From Phenylobacterium sp. (GTDB lineage Bacteria > Pseudomonadota > Alphaproteobacteria > Caulobacterales > Caulobacteraceae): a DNA stretch of 64,000 bases. The stretch covers positions 62,001-126,000 of the forward strand of contig NZ_SSMX01000027.1 of NCBI RefSeq assembly GCF_004799515.1. Direction: 5' to 3'. This document shows positions 9,076-17,692 of the stretch, one piece after another. Each line of letters begins with the position of its first letter. Position 1 is the first letter of the stretch. The notes under the pieces are model-generated. The model did not search any database, was not told where the DNA came from, and worked only from the letters and a program-made list of their open reading frames with translations. The position numbers and the translations under genes were made by a program.

Positions 9076-9786
9076 CTAGGCGGCGACGGGGATCGACCGC
9101 CGCCGGGTGCGCAGCATCGCGCCCATGCCGCCGAGACCCACGATCATCAGGGCCCAGCTCGCCGGTTCCGGAACCCCGGCCACCAGGGCGCTGCTCCCCG
9201 TGCCGATGATCTGGCCGTCCGAGAAGGCGATCGCGGTGAAGCTGTCGCCGACGTTGAAGGTCATGGAGCCGTTGGGGCTGGTCCCCTGCGCCTCGTAGCT
9301 GTTGAAAAAGGTGTTGAGATCGCCGGTGTTGTCGGTGGCGAGGTCGTTGATCAGCGTCTCCTCGTCCGTCGTCGGGAAGATGGTGTCGAAGTCGATGCCC
9401 GTGGCGTTCGCGGCGAAGGTGTCGTTGCTGAACACCACGACATGCTGCTGGCCCGGCGCGTCGCCCGGCAGGTCCGAGGTGACCCCGAGCATGTAGATCG
9501 GGCCCGGCGTGTAGACGAAGCCGGGAATGCCGACCTCCGCCGCGGTCAGGAAGGTTTCCTTCAGCGTCGAGACGCCTTGCGGGGCGGCCAGCTGGCTGGC
9601 CCCGCCCTGGATCTCCACCTCGAAGGGCGACCCGTTGTCGAAGATGTGGATGTCGGTGACCGCGTAGTTCGGCAGGTTGATCGTGTAGGTGGCCGAGGTC
9701 GCCGGCGCCGCCAGCGCCGGCAAGGCTGTGGCGGCGGCGAAGCCCGCGACAATGGCCGCGCCGGCCAGGCGTTTTGCAAAATTCAC
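9076..9786 (-). CDS. PEPxxWA-CTERM sorting-domain protein
   Basis: A 236-residue exported protein with a signal peptide (MNFAKRLAGAAIVAGFAAAT ... ALA) and a C-terminal PEPxxWA-CTERM signal (VPEPASWALMIVGLGGMGAM followed by RTRRR). The middle region (NYAVTDIHIFDNGSPFEVEIQGG ... GVTSDLPGDAPGQQHVVVFSNDTF) shows beta-rich sequence with no catalytic motif that I recognise. It is probably a surface or matrix protein processed by an exosortase encoded elsewhere. The start is a GTG. It is the second PEP-CTERM gene within 6 kb but is not similar to the choice-of-anchor A protein outside the sorting tail. Monocistronic by its surroundings, with a 3' hairpin. Confidence 0.8.
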   Translation of the reverse strand: MNFAKRLAGAAIVAGFAAATALPALAAPATSATYTINLPNYAVTDIHIFDNGSPFEVEIQGGASQLAAPQGVSTLKETFLTAAEVGIPGFVYTPGPIYMLGVTSDLPGDAPGQQHVVVFSNDTFAANATGIDFDTIFPTTDEETLINDLATDNTGDLNTFFNSYEAQGTSPNGSMTFNVGDSFTAIAFSDGQIIGTGSSALVAGVPEPASWALMIVGLGGMGAMLRTRRRSIPVAA

Positions 9787-9923
9787 GAGTACGCTCCTGA
9801 TGTCCGAGACTGAAGGCTCAGCGCCAGACTAGGGGGAGCCGCCGGGGCGGGCATGATGCAGATGCACTAGACGCGACGCTTAGGCGCCGCGGGCGGACCC
9901 GCGGATATCGCGTTCGAGGGGTC

Positions 9924-10145
9924 CTAACGCACGACGGCGTAGGTGGTCTCGCCGACGACGCTTTCGGAGCGGTCGTAGATCACCACGCAGGCGCCGCCGG
10001 CGCTTTCGGCCAGCCGTTGGGCCAGCGCATGGGCCGCGGCCTCGGCCCGGGCGCCGGAGAGGAAGAGCTGCGGCCCATCGGTCTGCGGCGCATCGAGCCG
10101 CCATCCGGGCGTCATCGGGCGGATGCTGATCAGGGCCTGGTCCAT
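9924..10145 (-). CDS. Small DUF2188-like hypothetical protein
   Basis: A 73-residue cytoplasmic protein starting MDQALISIRPMTPGWRLD. The pattern of a short strand, then LFLSGARAEAAAHALAQRLAESAGGACVVIYDRSESVVGE, looks like the small DUF2188-type proteins in which a substrate-free beta-alpha-beta unit carries an alanine-rich helix. No function is known for these. A longer in-frame extension upstream (to 10289) is arginine-rich and not protein-like, so the ATG at 10145 is preferred; it follows the purine-rich stretch GAGGAAAA at a good ribosome-binding distance. It is isolated between the PEP-CTERM and porin genes. Confidence 0.6.
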   Translation of the reverse strand: MDQALISIRPMTPGWRLDAPQTDGPQLFLSGARAEAAAHALAQRLAESAGGACVVIYDRSESVVGETTYAVVR

Positions 10146-10343
10146 GGCGTTTTCCTCTGACGCTCTCACCGCCGCAGCACGACGGTCCCGCCCCAGCCGT
10201 ATGTGGGGGTTCGTCGGGCTGTCGACACCGGGGTTGCAAGGAATTCGCGCTTCACGGGTGCGTGAGGCGTTACGCCCCGAATACGACAACGCCGGCCGCA
10301 GCGGATGCCACGGCCGGCGCCTCGAAGTCCGCGGGCGGAGCCG

Positions 10344-10366
10344 GGGAGCGCCGCGTGGGCGCTCCC
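10344..10366 (-). terminator. Hairpin 3' of the porin gene
   Basis: A perfect 9-bp stem (GGGAGCGCC 10344-10352, GGCGCTCCC 10358-10366) with a 5-nt loop lies 11 bases beyond the porin stop. It lacks a T-run, so it is only terminator-like. Confidence 0.5.
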
Positions 10367-10377
10367 GCGGTCCGCGC

Positions 10378-12150
10378 CTAGAACGGGTAGTAGCGGAAGC
10401 TGGTGAAGACCATGTCTTCCGAGGTCGTCGGCGCGAAACCGTTCGGACCCGCGAAGCCGGTCAGCCAGGTGTGCGAGTACTGCAGGCCGAGGCGGATCTG
10501 ACCGTAGGGCCCGGTGATCGCCTTGTCCCAGAGGCCGGCGGTGATCTGATCGACCTGACGGACGGTGGCCGAGCAGGCCCCGCCGATGGTCTTGCAGCCC
10601 GCGTCGGTGAAGTTGGTCCCGGCCAGGTCGCCGAAGCCGAAGTTGGTCGTGCCGACCGCGGAGATCTGCGAGTTTTCCTTTTCCTCGCCGCCATAGATGT
10701 AGAGGTCGAGCTTCGGGGTGGCGTGGAAGGTCGCGCCGCCCAGGAACATGGTCTCGTGGATCGGGGCGATTTCGCCGTTGGCGTTCAGGGTGGCGTCCGA
10801 CAGCTGGGCGCTGCCGTAGCGGCCGATGCCCTTGCCGGTCAGGAACGAACCCTGCAGGTCCAGGCGCTTCGGCCAAACGGTGAGGGTGATGCTGCCGCCC
10901 ACGCCGCCGCCGTCAACCGCGGCTTCACGCACGCCCGGCTTCAGGCCGATGGTGTTGGCCGAGGTGACGGTGATCTGGTCGTAGAAGTCGCGGTACAGGC
11001 CGAAGACTTCGGCGTGCAGCGGACGCGAACCCATGATCTCCGGCTCGATGGCCAGCTTGGCCACGAAGTCAGGCAGCTTGTTCAGCGACATGGTGTTGAC
11101 GGTGTTGAAGCCCGAGGAGGCCACCGAGCCGGCCGGAGCGCCGTTGATCGTGGTGTTGCCGGTGACCAGGTCGGTGACGCTGATGCCGGTCGGCAGGGCG
11201 TTGCCGGCGGTGCCGGTGAAGGTCGACTGCGGGTTTTCGGCCGAGACCGCGATCCAGGCCTGCTTGTCGGCGAAATCCTTCACCAGGCGGATCTGCGGCT
11301 GACGGGCCCAGGCGAAGCCCGGGACGTACTGCGCGTCGATCGCGGTCGGCGTGACTTCGTTGCGCGGGGTGATGCCCTTGCTGTTCAGGGTGATCAGCGA
11401 CCAGTTCTGGCCGCCCAGCACGTGCAGGCCGAGGCTGTCCCAGTCGACGGTGCCGTAAACGTTGCGGATCCGCGGGTTGTAGGAGTTGCTCTCGTTGGAG
11501 TTCGCCGTCTGGGCCGCGCCCAGGAAGTCGAACTCGCCGTAGAAGGCCGCCTTCATGTCCTGGTTGATATTGCCCTCGGCCAGGAAGGAGACCCGGCTCT
11601 GACGGCCGGAGACCCGGAATTCCTGGGCGTGCGACAGGGCGGCGTTGCCGAACGGGACCTTGGCGAAGCTGGACGCCATGTCCGAGCCGAGGTTGCTCGA
11701 GCGCCAGATCGTCGCGGCTTCCAGGAAGCCGCCGGGGGTGATGGTGATGCCCTTGTAGTAGAACTTGTCGGTCGGGGGCTTCGGCTGGGCGGCCACGGCG
11801 GTCTGCACCGCGCCCGGGATCTGCTCGATCTGCATGTCGAGCTTGGCTTGAGCGGCTCTGGCGGTGGCGGTGGCCTGGGCGGCTTGCGCCTGGCTGTCGG
11901 CGATGGCCTGGGCCGTCTGGGCCTGCGACTGCTGCTGAGCCTGCGTCTGGGCGGCCATCGTCTGTTGCAGCGCCTCGACCTGGGCCTGCAGGTCCTTCAC
12001 CTGCTGGGCGAGATCGGGACCCGCGGGCGCATGCGCATGCTTGTGTTTCGCGGTGGTGGTCGTGGTGGCCGCTTGGGCCAGATCGCCGGCCGAAAGCGCG
12101 CAAATCATGCCGAGCGCAGCGCTCGTCAACAGCGACGACTTCGATATCAT
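10378..12150 (-). CDS. Outer-membrane porin-like beta-barrel protein with N-terminal coiled coil
   Basis: A 590-residue exported protein. After a signal peptide (residues 1 to about 27, ending LAQA) comes a His-rich linker and then a roughly 80-residue coiled coil rich in Gln and Ala (LAQQVKDLQAQVEALQQTMA ...), followed by a long beta-rich region with alternating aromatic strands. The protein ends in SFRYYPF, a terminal phenylalanine as in Bam-dependent barrels. The layout (coiled coil plus barrel of about 450 residues) fits DcaP-like trimeric porins. Substrate unknown; the neighbouring amino acid permease gene could supply the inner-membrane step, but it is separated by 267 bases and both have their own spacing. 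The 12151-12417 gap should hold the porin promoter. Confidence 0.72.
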   Translation of the reverse strand: MISKSSLLTSAALGMICALSAGDLAQAATTTTTAKHKHAHAPAGPDLAQQVKDLQAQVEALQQTMAAQTQAQQQSQAQTAQAIADSQAQAAQATATARAAQAKLDMQIEQIPGAVQTAVAAQPKPPTDKFYYKGITITPGGFLEAATIWRSSNLGSDMASSFAKVPFGNAALSHAQEFRVSGRQSRVSFLAEGNINQDMKAAFYGEFDFLGAAQTANSNESNSYNPRIRNVYGTVDWDSLGLHVLGGQNWSLITLNSKGITPRNEVTPTAIDAQYVPGFAWARQPQIRLVKDFADKQAWIAVSAENPQSTFTGTAGNALPTGISVTDLVTGNTTINGAPAGSVASSGFNTVNTMSLNKLPDFVAKLAIEPEIMGSRPLHAEVFGLYRDFYDQITVTSANTIGLKPGVREAAVDGGGVGGSITLTVWPKRLDLQGSFLTGKGIGRYGSAQLSDATLNANGEIAPIHETMFLGGATFHATPKLDLYIYGGEEKENSQISAVGTTNFGFGDLAGTNFTDAGCKTIGGACSATVRQVDQITAGLWDKAITGPYGQIRLGLQYSHTWLTGFAGPNGFAPTTSEDMVFTSFRYYPF

Positions 12151-12417
12151 GGATATAACCCCTCTTTCCGGCGTCGCGGGGGCCGCGGCCGGTCTGCGGT
12201 CTCGCTAGTCGGGGGCGATGACAGATCGCCTGCAATTTGATGACGGTTTTACGAAGTACAGGGATTCGGAGGAGGCGCCTTGGGGGGTGCGCTCTCCGGG
12301 ACACACAGAGGGGAATGGTGACGGAAATGGCGCGCGCCGCGGCGGAATCCGGGCCGCGACAGGTGCGCCGCAGACGTCATATTTCCCTGGGGTCAGCCCC
12401 GAGACGCCGCGCCGCCG

Positions 12418-13815
12418 TCAGCCGCTTCCGGCGATCCGCAGAGCTGACTGCGATCGCCGCTTCCAGGCGAAATAGGCGATCGTGAGCAGGATCAGCCAGG
12501 GCACGCCGACGATCCAGGAGATGTCCCAGAATTCGGTGTCGAGGCCCATGGTCACCAGGATCGCCGCCAGCAGGACAAGGCCCACGATCTGCGGGACCGG
12601 GAAGAAAGGCATGCGCACCGGGAGCTCTTCCGGGCGATGGCGGCGGCGGAAGGCGAAGTGGCTGACCAGGATCATCATCCAGACGAAGATCGCTCCGAAC
12701 AGCGAGATCCCGAACAGGTAGTTGTAGGCGGCCGGCGTCAGCTTCGAGAGCATCGCCGCGGCCACGATCGCCAAGCCGGAAAAGACGATCGCCGGCGCCG
12801 GCGCGCCCAGCCGGTTGAGCACGCCGAACTGCCGGGGCGCATAGTTCCCGCGCGAGAGCGAGAACAGCATCCGCCCGGTCAGGTAGGTGTTGGCGTTCAT
12901 GCTGGAGAGCGCCGCGGTCAGCACCACGAAGTTCATGATCCCCGCCGCATAGGGCACGCCCGTATGGGCGAAGACCCGCACGAACGGGCTCTGGGCCACC
13001 ACCTTCGCGCCCACGTCGGTCCAGGGGATGAAGCTGACCAGGATGGTCAGGGCCAGGATGTAGAAAAGGAACAGGCGCACCGCCATCGAGCGCAGGGCTG
13101 CCGGGATGGCGCTCTTCGGATCCGGCGTCTCGGCCGCGGTGACGGCGATCAGCTCCACGCCGATGAAGGAGAAGATCCCGATGATCACCCCCATCCAGAT
13201 TCCCTTCAGCCCATGCGGCGCGAAGCCGCCCGGCAGGCCGGTCAGGTTGTGGACGCCCACCGCCGGCTGGGCCACGCCCAGGATCGCCGCGCCGCCCAGG
13301 ATGATGAACAGCACGATGGCCGTGACCTTGATGAGCGCGAACCAGTACTCGAAGGTCCCGAAGTTCTTCACCGAGCGGGTGTTCAGGAAGATGATCGCGC
13401 CGGCGAACCCCAGCGACCAGATCCACACCGGGACCCCGGGAAACCAGAAGCTCATGTAGGTGCCGGCCGCCACCGCGTCGCCGCCCACCGCCACCACCTG
13501 GCAGAACCAGTAGGTCCAGCGGACCAGATAGCCGGCCCAGGGATTGAGATAGGTCTCGGCATAGACCCCGAAGGAGCCCGCCGCCGGGTGCATCACCGCC
13601 ATCTCCGAGAGCGACAGCACCATCACCACGGCGATGAAGGCGGCGATGGCGTAGCTGATCATCACCGCGGGACCGGCGTAGCCGATGGCGATGCCCGAGC
13701 CCATGAAGAGGCCGGTGCCGATCGCCCCGCCCAGCCCCATCATGGTGATCTGGCCGCGTGTCAGGGCCTTGTGCAGGCCCGCCTCGCGCTCGACAATCGC
13801 GTCTTCGTCGGTCAC
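12418..13815 (-). CDS. Amino acid permease (APC superfamily, GABA/proline-specific type)
   Basis: A 465-residue inner-membrane transporter with about twelve helices. The APC signature runs through TM1 to TM2: GLHKALTRGQITMMGLGGAIGTGLFMGSG is split here as a typical GxxIGTGLF helix-breaking motif, then YAIAAFIAVVMVLSLSEMAV. Residues PAAGSFGVYAETYLNPWAGY are the conserved loop of the GabP/AnsP/CycA/ProY branch. Which amino acid is carried cannot be decided. The start is GTG at 13815, near the window's divergent aminotransferase gene 72 bases away, a spacing that allows a shared promoter region and perhaps a joint role in amino acid use. Confidence 0.85.
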   Translation of the reverse strand: MTDEDAIVEREAGLHKALTRGQITMMGLGGAIGTGLFMGSGIAIGYAGPAVMISYAIAAFIAVVMVLSLSEMAVMHPAAGSFGVYAETYLNPWAGYLVRWTYWFCQVVAVGGDAVAAGTYMSFWFPGVPVWIWSLGFAGAIIFLNTRSVKNFGTFEYWFALIKVTAIVLFIILGGAAILGVAQPAVGVHNLTGLPGGFAPHGLKGIWMGVIIGIFSFIGVELIAVTAAETPDPKSAIPAALRSMAVRLFLFYILALTILVSFIPWTDVGAKVVAQSPFVRVFAHTGVPYAAGIMNFVVLTAALSSMNANTYLTGRMLFSLSRGNYAPRQFGVLNRLGAPAPAIVFSGLAIVAAAMLSKLTPAAYNYLFGISLFGAIFVWMMILVSHFAFRRRHRPEELPVRMPFFPVPQIVGLVLLAAILVTMGLDTEFWDISWIVGVPWLILLTIAYFAWKRRSQSALRIAGSG

Positions 13816-13887
13816 TCAAGCCCCCGAAACCCACCGGACTCCCCACCTCATGAACGCAGGTTCGCTCTTCGCCACAAGTGGCCAATT

Positions 13888-15039
13888 TTGACCGGCGGAC
13901 CCGACTGGGCGGCGTTCCGCGCCCTCTTCCCGACCTTGGAACGCAAGGCCTATCTGGCCAGCGGCTCCTATGGCCTCCTCGGCCGGCCGGTCGAGGCGGC
14001 CATGCGGCTCTACCTGGAGGACCGACTGGAGAAGGGCGTCGACTGGGGCGGCTGGGGCGAGCGGCACGAGGCGGTGCGCGGCGGCGTGGCTGCGCTCCTG
14101 AACGCCCATCCCGACGAGATCGCCGTGACCACCTCGGCCTCGGCGGGCATCAACGCCCTGGCAAGCGCCCTCGAGTTCTCCGGGCCGCGCAACAAGGTGG
14201 CGGTCTCCAATCTCGAATTCCCCACCGGCGCCCAGATCTGGCACGCCCAGGAACCGCGCGGCGCGGTGGTCGAACACATCCCGGAGGACGGCGACGGCTT
14301 CATCCCCCTGGAGCACTTCGAACGCGCCATCGACGAACACACCAGGCTCGTGGCCCTGACCCACGTCGGCTACCGCAATGGCGCGCGGGTCGATGTGGAG
14401 GGCGTCGTACGGATCGCCCATGAACGCGGCGCGCTGGTCCTGCTGGACATCTTCCAGTCGGTGGGCGCGCTGGAGATCGACCTTACCGCGCTCGGCGTCG
14501 ATTTCGCGGTCGGCGGGATGCTGAAGTATCTGCTGGGAACCGCCGGCGTCGGCTTCCTCTACGTGGCGCGCCCGCACATCGCGGCGCTGACGCCCACGGC
14601 CAGCGGCTGGTTCGCCCAGGCCGACATCGGCGCCATGGACATCTTCGCCAACCGCCCCTCGCCCACCGCGCGGCGGTTCGAGGCCGGCACGCCGCCGGTG
14701 TCCAACTGCTACGCCGCCGAGGCGGGGATCGATCTGATCCGGCAGATCGGCATCGGACCCATCGCCCAGCGGGTGCGGGAGACCACCGGCGAGGCCATGG
14801 ACCGGCTGGCGGACGCCGGCTGCACGCTCGCCACCCCGCGCGACGACCGCTGGCGCGGACCGCAGGTGGCGATCCGCTCCACCGACGCGGCGGCGCTGGC
14901 CGAGCGGCTGGCGGCCCGCGGCGTGGTGGTCTCCTGGCGCGAGGACAAGGTGCGGGCGATGTTCCACGCCTACAATACGGGCGCCGACACCGACGCCCTC
15001 ATCGAAGGCCTCCTGGCGCATCGCGATCTGCTGGCGTGA
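13888..15039 (+). CDS. Aminotransferase class V-fold PLP-dependent enzyme
   Basis: A 383-residue fold-type I PLP enzyme of the class V group (cysteine desulfurase / isopenicillin-N epimerase / kynureninase relatives). Seen are the N-terminal YLASGSYGLLGRPVEAAM, the cofactor-phosphate region TTSASAGINALASAL, the aspartate loop ALVLLDIFQSVGAL, and the PLP lysine in GGMLKYLLGTAGVGFLY. No active-site cysteine loop typical of cysteine desulfurases is evident, so an epimerase, lyase or aminotransferase on an amino-acid-like substrate is more likely. The only in-frame start in the right place is TTG at 13888; this codon has no clear ribosome-binding site. It is divergent from the amino acid permease gene. 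Confidence 0.8.
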   Translation: MTGGPDWAAFRALFPTLERKAYLASGSYGLLGRPVEAAMRLYLEDRLEKGVDWGGWGERHEAVRGGVAALLNAHPDEIAVTTSASAGINALASALEFSGPRNKVAVSNLEFPTGAQIWHAQEPRGAVVEHIPEDGDGFIPLEHFERAIDEHTRLVALTHVGYRNGARVDVEGVVRIAHERGALVLLDIFQSVGALEIDLTALGVDFAVGGMLKYLLGTAGVGFLYVARPHIAALTPTASGWFAQADIGAMDIFANRPSPTARRFEAGTPPVSNCYAAEAGIDLIRQIGIGPIAQRVRETTGEAMDRLADAGCTLATPRDDRWRGPQVAIRSTDAAALAERLAARGVVVSWREDKVRAMFHAYNTGADTDALIEGLLAHRDLLA

Positions 15040-15109
15040 TGCTCCGTTCCCGGCCAAGCTGGGCCGGGGTTGGCGGCGCGTGGCCGCTCACGATCGGGGA
15101 TTTGAGGAC

Positions 15110-16459
15110 ATGAAGAGACTGGCGCTCCTGGCGGCGGCGGCCGCGAGCCTGGCGTTTGGCGCGAACGGCGCCCGCGCCGAGACCTGGGCCATCGAGCACG
15201 TCACCCTGATCGACGGCCTGGGCCACGCCCCGCAGAGCGACATGACTGTGACCGTCGAGGGCGACAAGATCACCGCGGTCGGCCCCAGCGTGCTGATGAA
15301 GGCGCCCAAGGGCCACGTCATCGACGGGCGCGGCAAATACCTGATGCCCGGCCTGATGGACGTACATATCCACCTGCACGGCGGCGTGGACAACGCGACC
15401 GACACCAACGAGACGCGCACCCAGGCGCTGGCCAGCTACCTCTATTCCGGCGTCACCACGATCTACGACGCGGGCAACCAGCCGGAGAACATCCTGCCGC
15501 TGCGCGCCGCCGAGCGGGCCGGCAAGATCGCATCGCCGCGGATCTTCTGCACCGGCAACCTGATCACCTATCCGGGCAGCCACGGCACGGGCATGGCGGT
15601 CAACGTCCAGGACTTCGAGAAGGACAAGGACAAGCTCGACAAGCAGATCGCCGAGCAGCAGCCCGACATGATCAAGCTGACCCTGGAAGAGGAAGGCTGG
15701 GGCGCGCGGCCGATGATCCCCCTGATGCCCGACCAGTTGCTGCGCGACGTGATCCGTTACTACAACCTGCACGGCATCCGCACGACGATCCACGTCTCGT
15801 CGGAACTGCGCGCCGAGGAGGCGATCTTCGCCGGCACCGACAGCCTCGCCCACCCGGTGATCCAGGGCCCGGTCAGCGACAGCTTCGTCAAGCTGATGGC
15901 CGCCAAGAAGACGCCCTTCATGAGCACGCTCACCATCGGCGAGAACTACAGCCGCCTGGTGGAGCACCCGGAATTCCTCGACCAGCCGCTCTATGCGGCG
16001 AGCTTCAGCCCCGCCGACCGCCAGACGCTCAAGACCAAGGTCCGCGCCGAGTACCAGACCCGCCTGTGGACCAGCTGGATGAAGCTGATGACCCCGGTGG
16101 CCATGGAGAACATCCGCAAGGTCTGGGCCGCCGGCGGCGTGGTGGCGGCCGGCACCGACCAGTCCAGCGGCCCGGCCCTGCAGCGCGAGCTGGAGCTCCT
16201 GGCCCAGGCGGGCATCAAGCCCTTCGACATCCTGACCATCGCCACCCACAACGGCGCGGTCCTGTTGGGCAAGGCTGACACCCTGGGCTCCGTCGAGCCC
16301 GGCAAGTTCGCCGACCTCCTGCTGCTCAACGCCGACCCGACCGCCGATATCGAGAACGTCAAGAAGATCGCCTGGGTGATGAAGGCCGGCGAGATCGTCG
16401 ACGAGTCCAAACTCCCCATGGCCGGCGGCCAGCAGAAGCGGCGCTTCACGCCGCAATAG
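15110..16459 (+). CDS. Secreted amidohydrolase-family protein
   Basis: A 449-residue metal-dependent hydrolase with a signal peptide (MKRLALLAAAAASLAFGA ... ARA). The amidohydrolase (imidazolonepropionase/prolidase-like) frame is clear: VTLIDGLGHAPQSDMTVTVEGDKITAVGP, then the metal motif GLMDVHIHLHGG, a metal-lysine candidate MIKLTLEEEGWG, TTIHVSSELRAEEAI and the late aspartate in AAGTDQSSGP, followed by the closing beta sandwich LGSVEPGKFADLLLLNADP. Periplasmic members often act on dipeptides or cyclic amides; the substrate here is unknown. ATG 15110 has the ribosome-binding sequence GAGG 5 bases upstream. It follows the aminotransferase gene in the same direction, 70 bases away. Confidence 0.85.
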   Translation: MKRLALLAAAAASLAFGANGARAETWAIEHVTLIDGLGHAPQSDMTVTVEGDKITAVGPSVLMKAPKGHVIDGRGKYLMPGLMDVHIHLHGGVDNATDTNETRTQALASYLYSGVTTIYDAGNQPENILPLRAAERAGKIASPRIFCTGNLITYPGSHGTGMAVNVQDFEKDKDKLDKQIAEQQPDMIKLTLEEEGWGARPMIPLMPDQLLRDVIRYYNLHGIRTTIHVSSELRAEEAIFAGTDSLAHPVIQGPVSDSFVKLMAAKKTPFMSTLTIGENYSRLVEHPEFLDQPLYAASFSPADRQTLKTKVRAEYQTRLWTSWMKLMTPVAMENIRKVWAAGGVVAAGTDQSSGPALQRELELLAQAGIKPFDILTIATHNGAVLLGKADTLGSVEPGKFADLLLLNADPTADIENVKKIAWVMKAGEIVDESKLPMAGGQQKRRFTPQ

Positions 16460-16472
16460 CCCTTTCCCCGTT

Positions 16473-16492
16473 TTCCTCGCGAAGGCGAGGAA
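16473..16492. terminator. Hairpin between convergent genes
   Basis: A perfect 8-bp stem (TTCCTCGC 16473-16480, GCGAGGAA 16485-16492, loop GAAG) fills the 39-base gap between the stops of the amidohydrolase and cupin genes. It has Ts before and As after the stem, so it could end transcription in both directions, though the T-runs are short. Confidence 0.5.
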
Positions 16493-16498
16493 CGCGGT

Positions 16499-17197
16499 TC
16501 AGGGCGCGGCCGCCGGCAGCACGACCTGCAGCAGTTGCAGGTCCTCCGAGGCTTCGCGGAGCCCCCACGGCTCGCCGGCCGGGATGCAAAACGAGTCCGT
16601 GGGTCCCAGCGCATGCGGGCCCTCAAAGTCGAGGGTCGCCGCGCCCGCCAGGACGAACCCGAACAGCAGCTCCCCGCCATGCGCCGGCGCCGCGAACCCC
16701 GGTGCGCCGGCCGGGCGCAGCGTCCGTGCGTCCGCCAGGCCGCCGGTCGCGGCCGCCATGCCGGTCTCCCGCGCCTCGAACCCCGCGAACGCCGAGGGCG
16801 TCCACGGCGTCTGCGCCGCCACCGCGTGCAGGAAGCGCTGGCCGGAGAAGTCGCGGTCCGGCCGCAGCTCCGGCGTCGGCAGCTCCAGGGCGTGGTCGGC
16901 CAGGGTCTCGTGCAGGGCCGGGCAGCCGATCTCCACCACCTCGAAGCCGTCGGAGGCCTTCAGCACCCGGTGGCGGATGCGCGGCGGCTGCAGCACGCAG
17001 TCGCCGGCCCGCATCAGGAACGGCGGTCCCTGGTCCTCGTAGACCAACCTGGCCCAGCCGGTCCGGCAGAAGATCATCTGGAAGCGGACCTTGTGGAAAT
17101 GCACCCAATCGGCCACCGGCCCGCCTTGCGGGATCGCAATATGCGAGGCGATGAACCGCCCGCCCAGGCGCCCCGGGATCAGGTCTCGGTACAGCAT
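16499..17197 (-). CDS. Bicupin domain protein
   Basis: A 232-residue cytoplasmic protein with two cupin barrels. The first carries HFHKVRFQMIFCRTGWARLVYEDQG...MRAGDCVLQPPRIRHRV; the second is GGELLFGFVLAGAATLDFEGPHALGPTDSFCIPAGEPWGL. Metal ligands are partly kept in the first (HFH...H) and mostly lost in the second. Such proteins may be dioxygenases, isomerases or ligand sensors. The ATG at 17197 lies 18 bases inside the end of the upstream VOC gene, so the two form a coupled pair expressed from the divergent region at 17.6 kb. It belongs to the dehalogenase/sulfatase cluster and is a candidate ring-cleaving or ring-modifying enzyme. Confidence 0.75.
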   Translation of the reverse strand: MLYRDLIPGRLGGRFIASHIAIPQGGPVADWVHFHKVRFQMIFCRTGWARLVYEDQGPPFLMRAGDCVLQPPRIRHRVLKASDGFEVVEIGCPALHETLADHALELPTPELRPDRDFSGQRFLHAVAAQTPWTPSAFAGFEARETGMAAATGGLADARTLRPAGAPGFAAPAHGGELLFGFVLAGAATLDFEGPHALGPTDSFCIPAGEPWGLREASEDLQLLQVVLPAAAP

Positions 17198-17562
17198 CCC
17201 CGCGCGGCCCTCGCCCACGCTGGGCCGTCGGCGGCGCGGGTCAGCACGAACCGGTCCTTCAGCGGCGGGAGCTCGACCGGCGGATCGGGGTCGATGAACT
17301 CGATCCGCGTGCCGTTCGGCGCGATCAGGCTGCGCGCGGACCCCACAGGCGCGGCCAGCCGCAGCGTCCCGGGATCGCCCGCGCCCGGCGCCAGGCGCAG
17401 GCGCAGGCCGTGGCCGGAGAGGCTCGCCACCTGCGGATCGTCCGCCGGGAAGATCGTCTCGATGCGGAAGCCGAGCTCCTCAGTGAAGAAGGCCAAGGCC
17501 GGCGTCAGGTCGTCGCAACGCAATTGGACCTCGGCGGGTCCTAGAATCCTGGAGGGAGTCAT
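17179..17562 (-). CDS. VOC-family (glyoxalase/bleomycin resistance fold) protein
   Basis: A 127-residue protein with one VOC unit: VQLRCDDLTPALAFFTEELGFRIETIFPADDP at the start, then LRLRLAPG and the closing GTRIEFIDPDPPVELPPL with a glutamate where a metal ligand is usual. The family includes glyoxalases, extradiol dioxygenases and binding proteins. Two starts are possible, ATG 17562 and ATG 17577; a further ATG at 17643 is unlikely because it would lie inside the shared regulatory site at 17631-17660. The gene overlaps the following cupin gene. With the cupin it forms a two-gene operon divergent from the arylsulfatase gene. Confidence 0.75.
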   Translation of the reverse strand: MTPSRILGPAEVQLRCDDLTPALAFFTEELGFRIETIFPADDPQVASLSGHGLRLRLAPGAGDPGTLRLAAPVGSARSLIAPNGTRIEFIDPDPPVELPPLKDRFVLTRAADGPAWARAARGCCTET

Positions 17563-17630
17563 CTCGGTGGCGGCCATCGGCGGCGATGCTAGCGGCGCCT
17601 CCGGCCAGGGCAAGGGCGGCCGCCACCGCA

Positions 17631-17660
17631 AATCTATCGACATTCATAATGCCACTATAT
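17631..17660. promoter_or_regulatory. Shared regulatory site A, probable TetR-type operator
   Basis: This 30-base stretch lies between the divergent VOC/cupin and arylsulfatase operons, ending 32 bases before the sulfatase ATG. It matches site B (21187-21216) at 21 of 30 positions without gaps, including the identical ten-base block GCCACTATAT at the right end and AAT.TA..GACA at the left. In site B the ends form a perfect inverted repeat; here the left arm is degenerate (5 of 8). The spacing and the encoded TetR regulator (23398-24000) suggest an operator. It may instead be a shared promoter element. Confidence 0.6.
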
Positions 17661-17692
17661 AGCCTGGGCCAAAGCCTGTGGGAGGGCGCGCG

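Noticed and set aside
6465..9209. A 914-codon plus-strand open frame across the M14 peptidase gene.
   Set aside because: It is rich in Arg, Gly and His and lies fully antisense to a strong gene; a shadow.
12637..15039. An 800-codon open frame on the plus strand across the permease and aminotransferase genes.
   Set aside because: The first 417 codons are antisense to the permease, with charged repetitive sequence typical of high-GC shadow frames. Only the part from 13888 is a real gene.
17563..17643. An upstream extension of the VOC gene to ATG 17643.
   Set aside because: It would place the coding region over the shared regulatory site, and the added residues are not conserved-looking.
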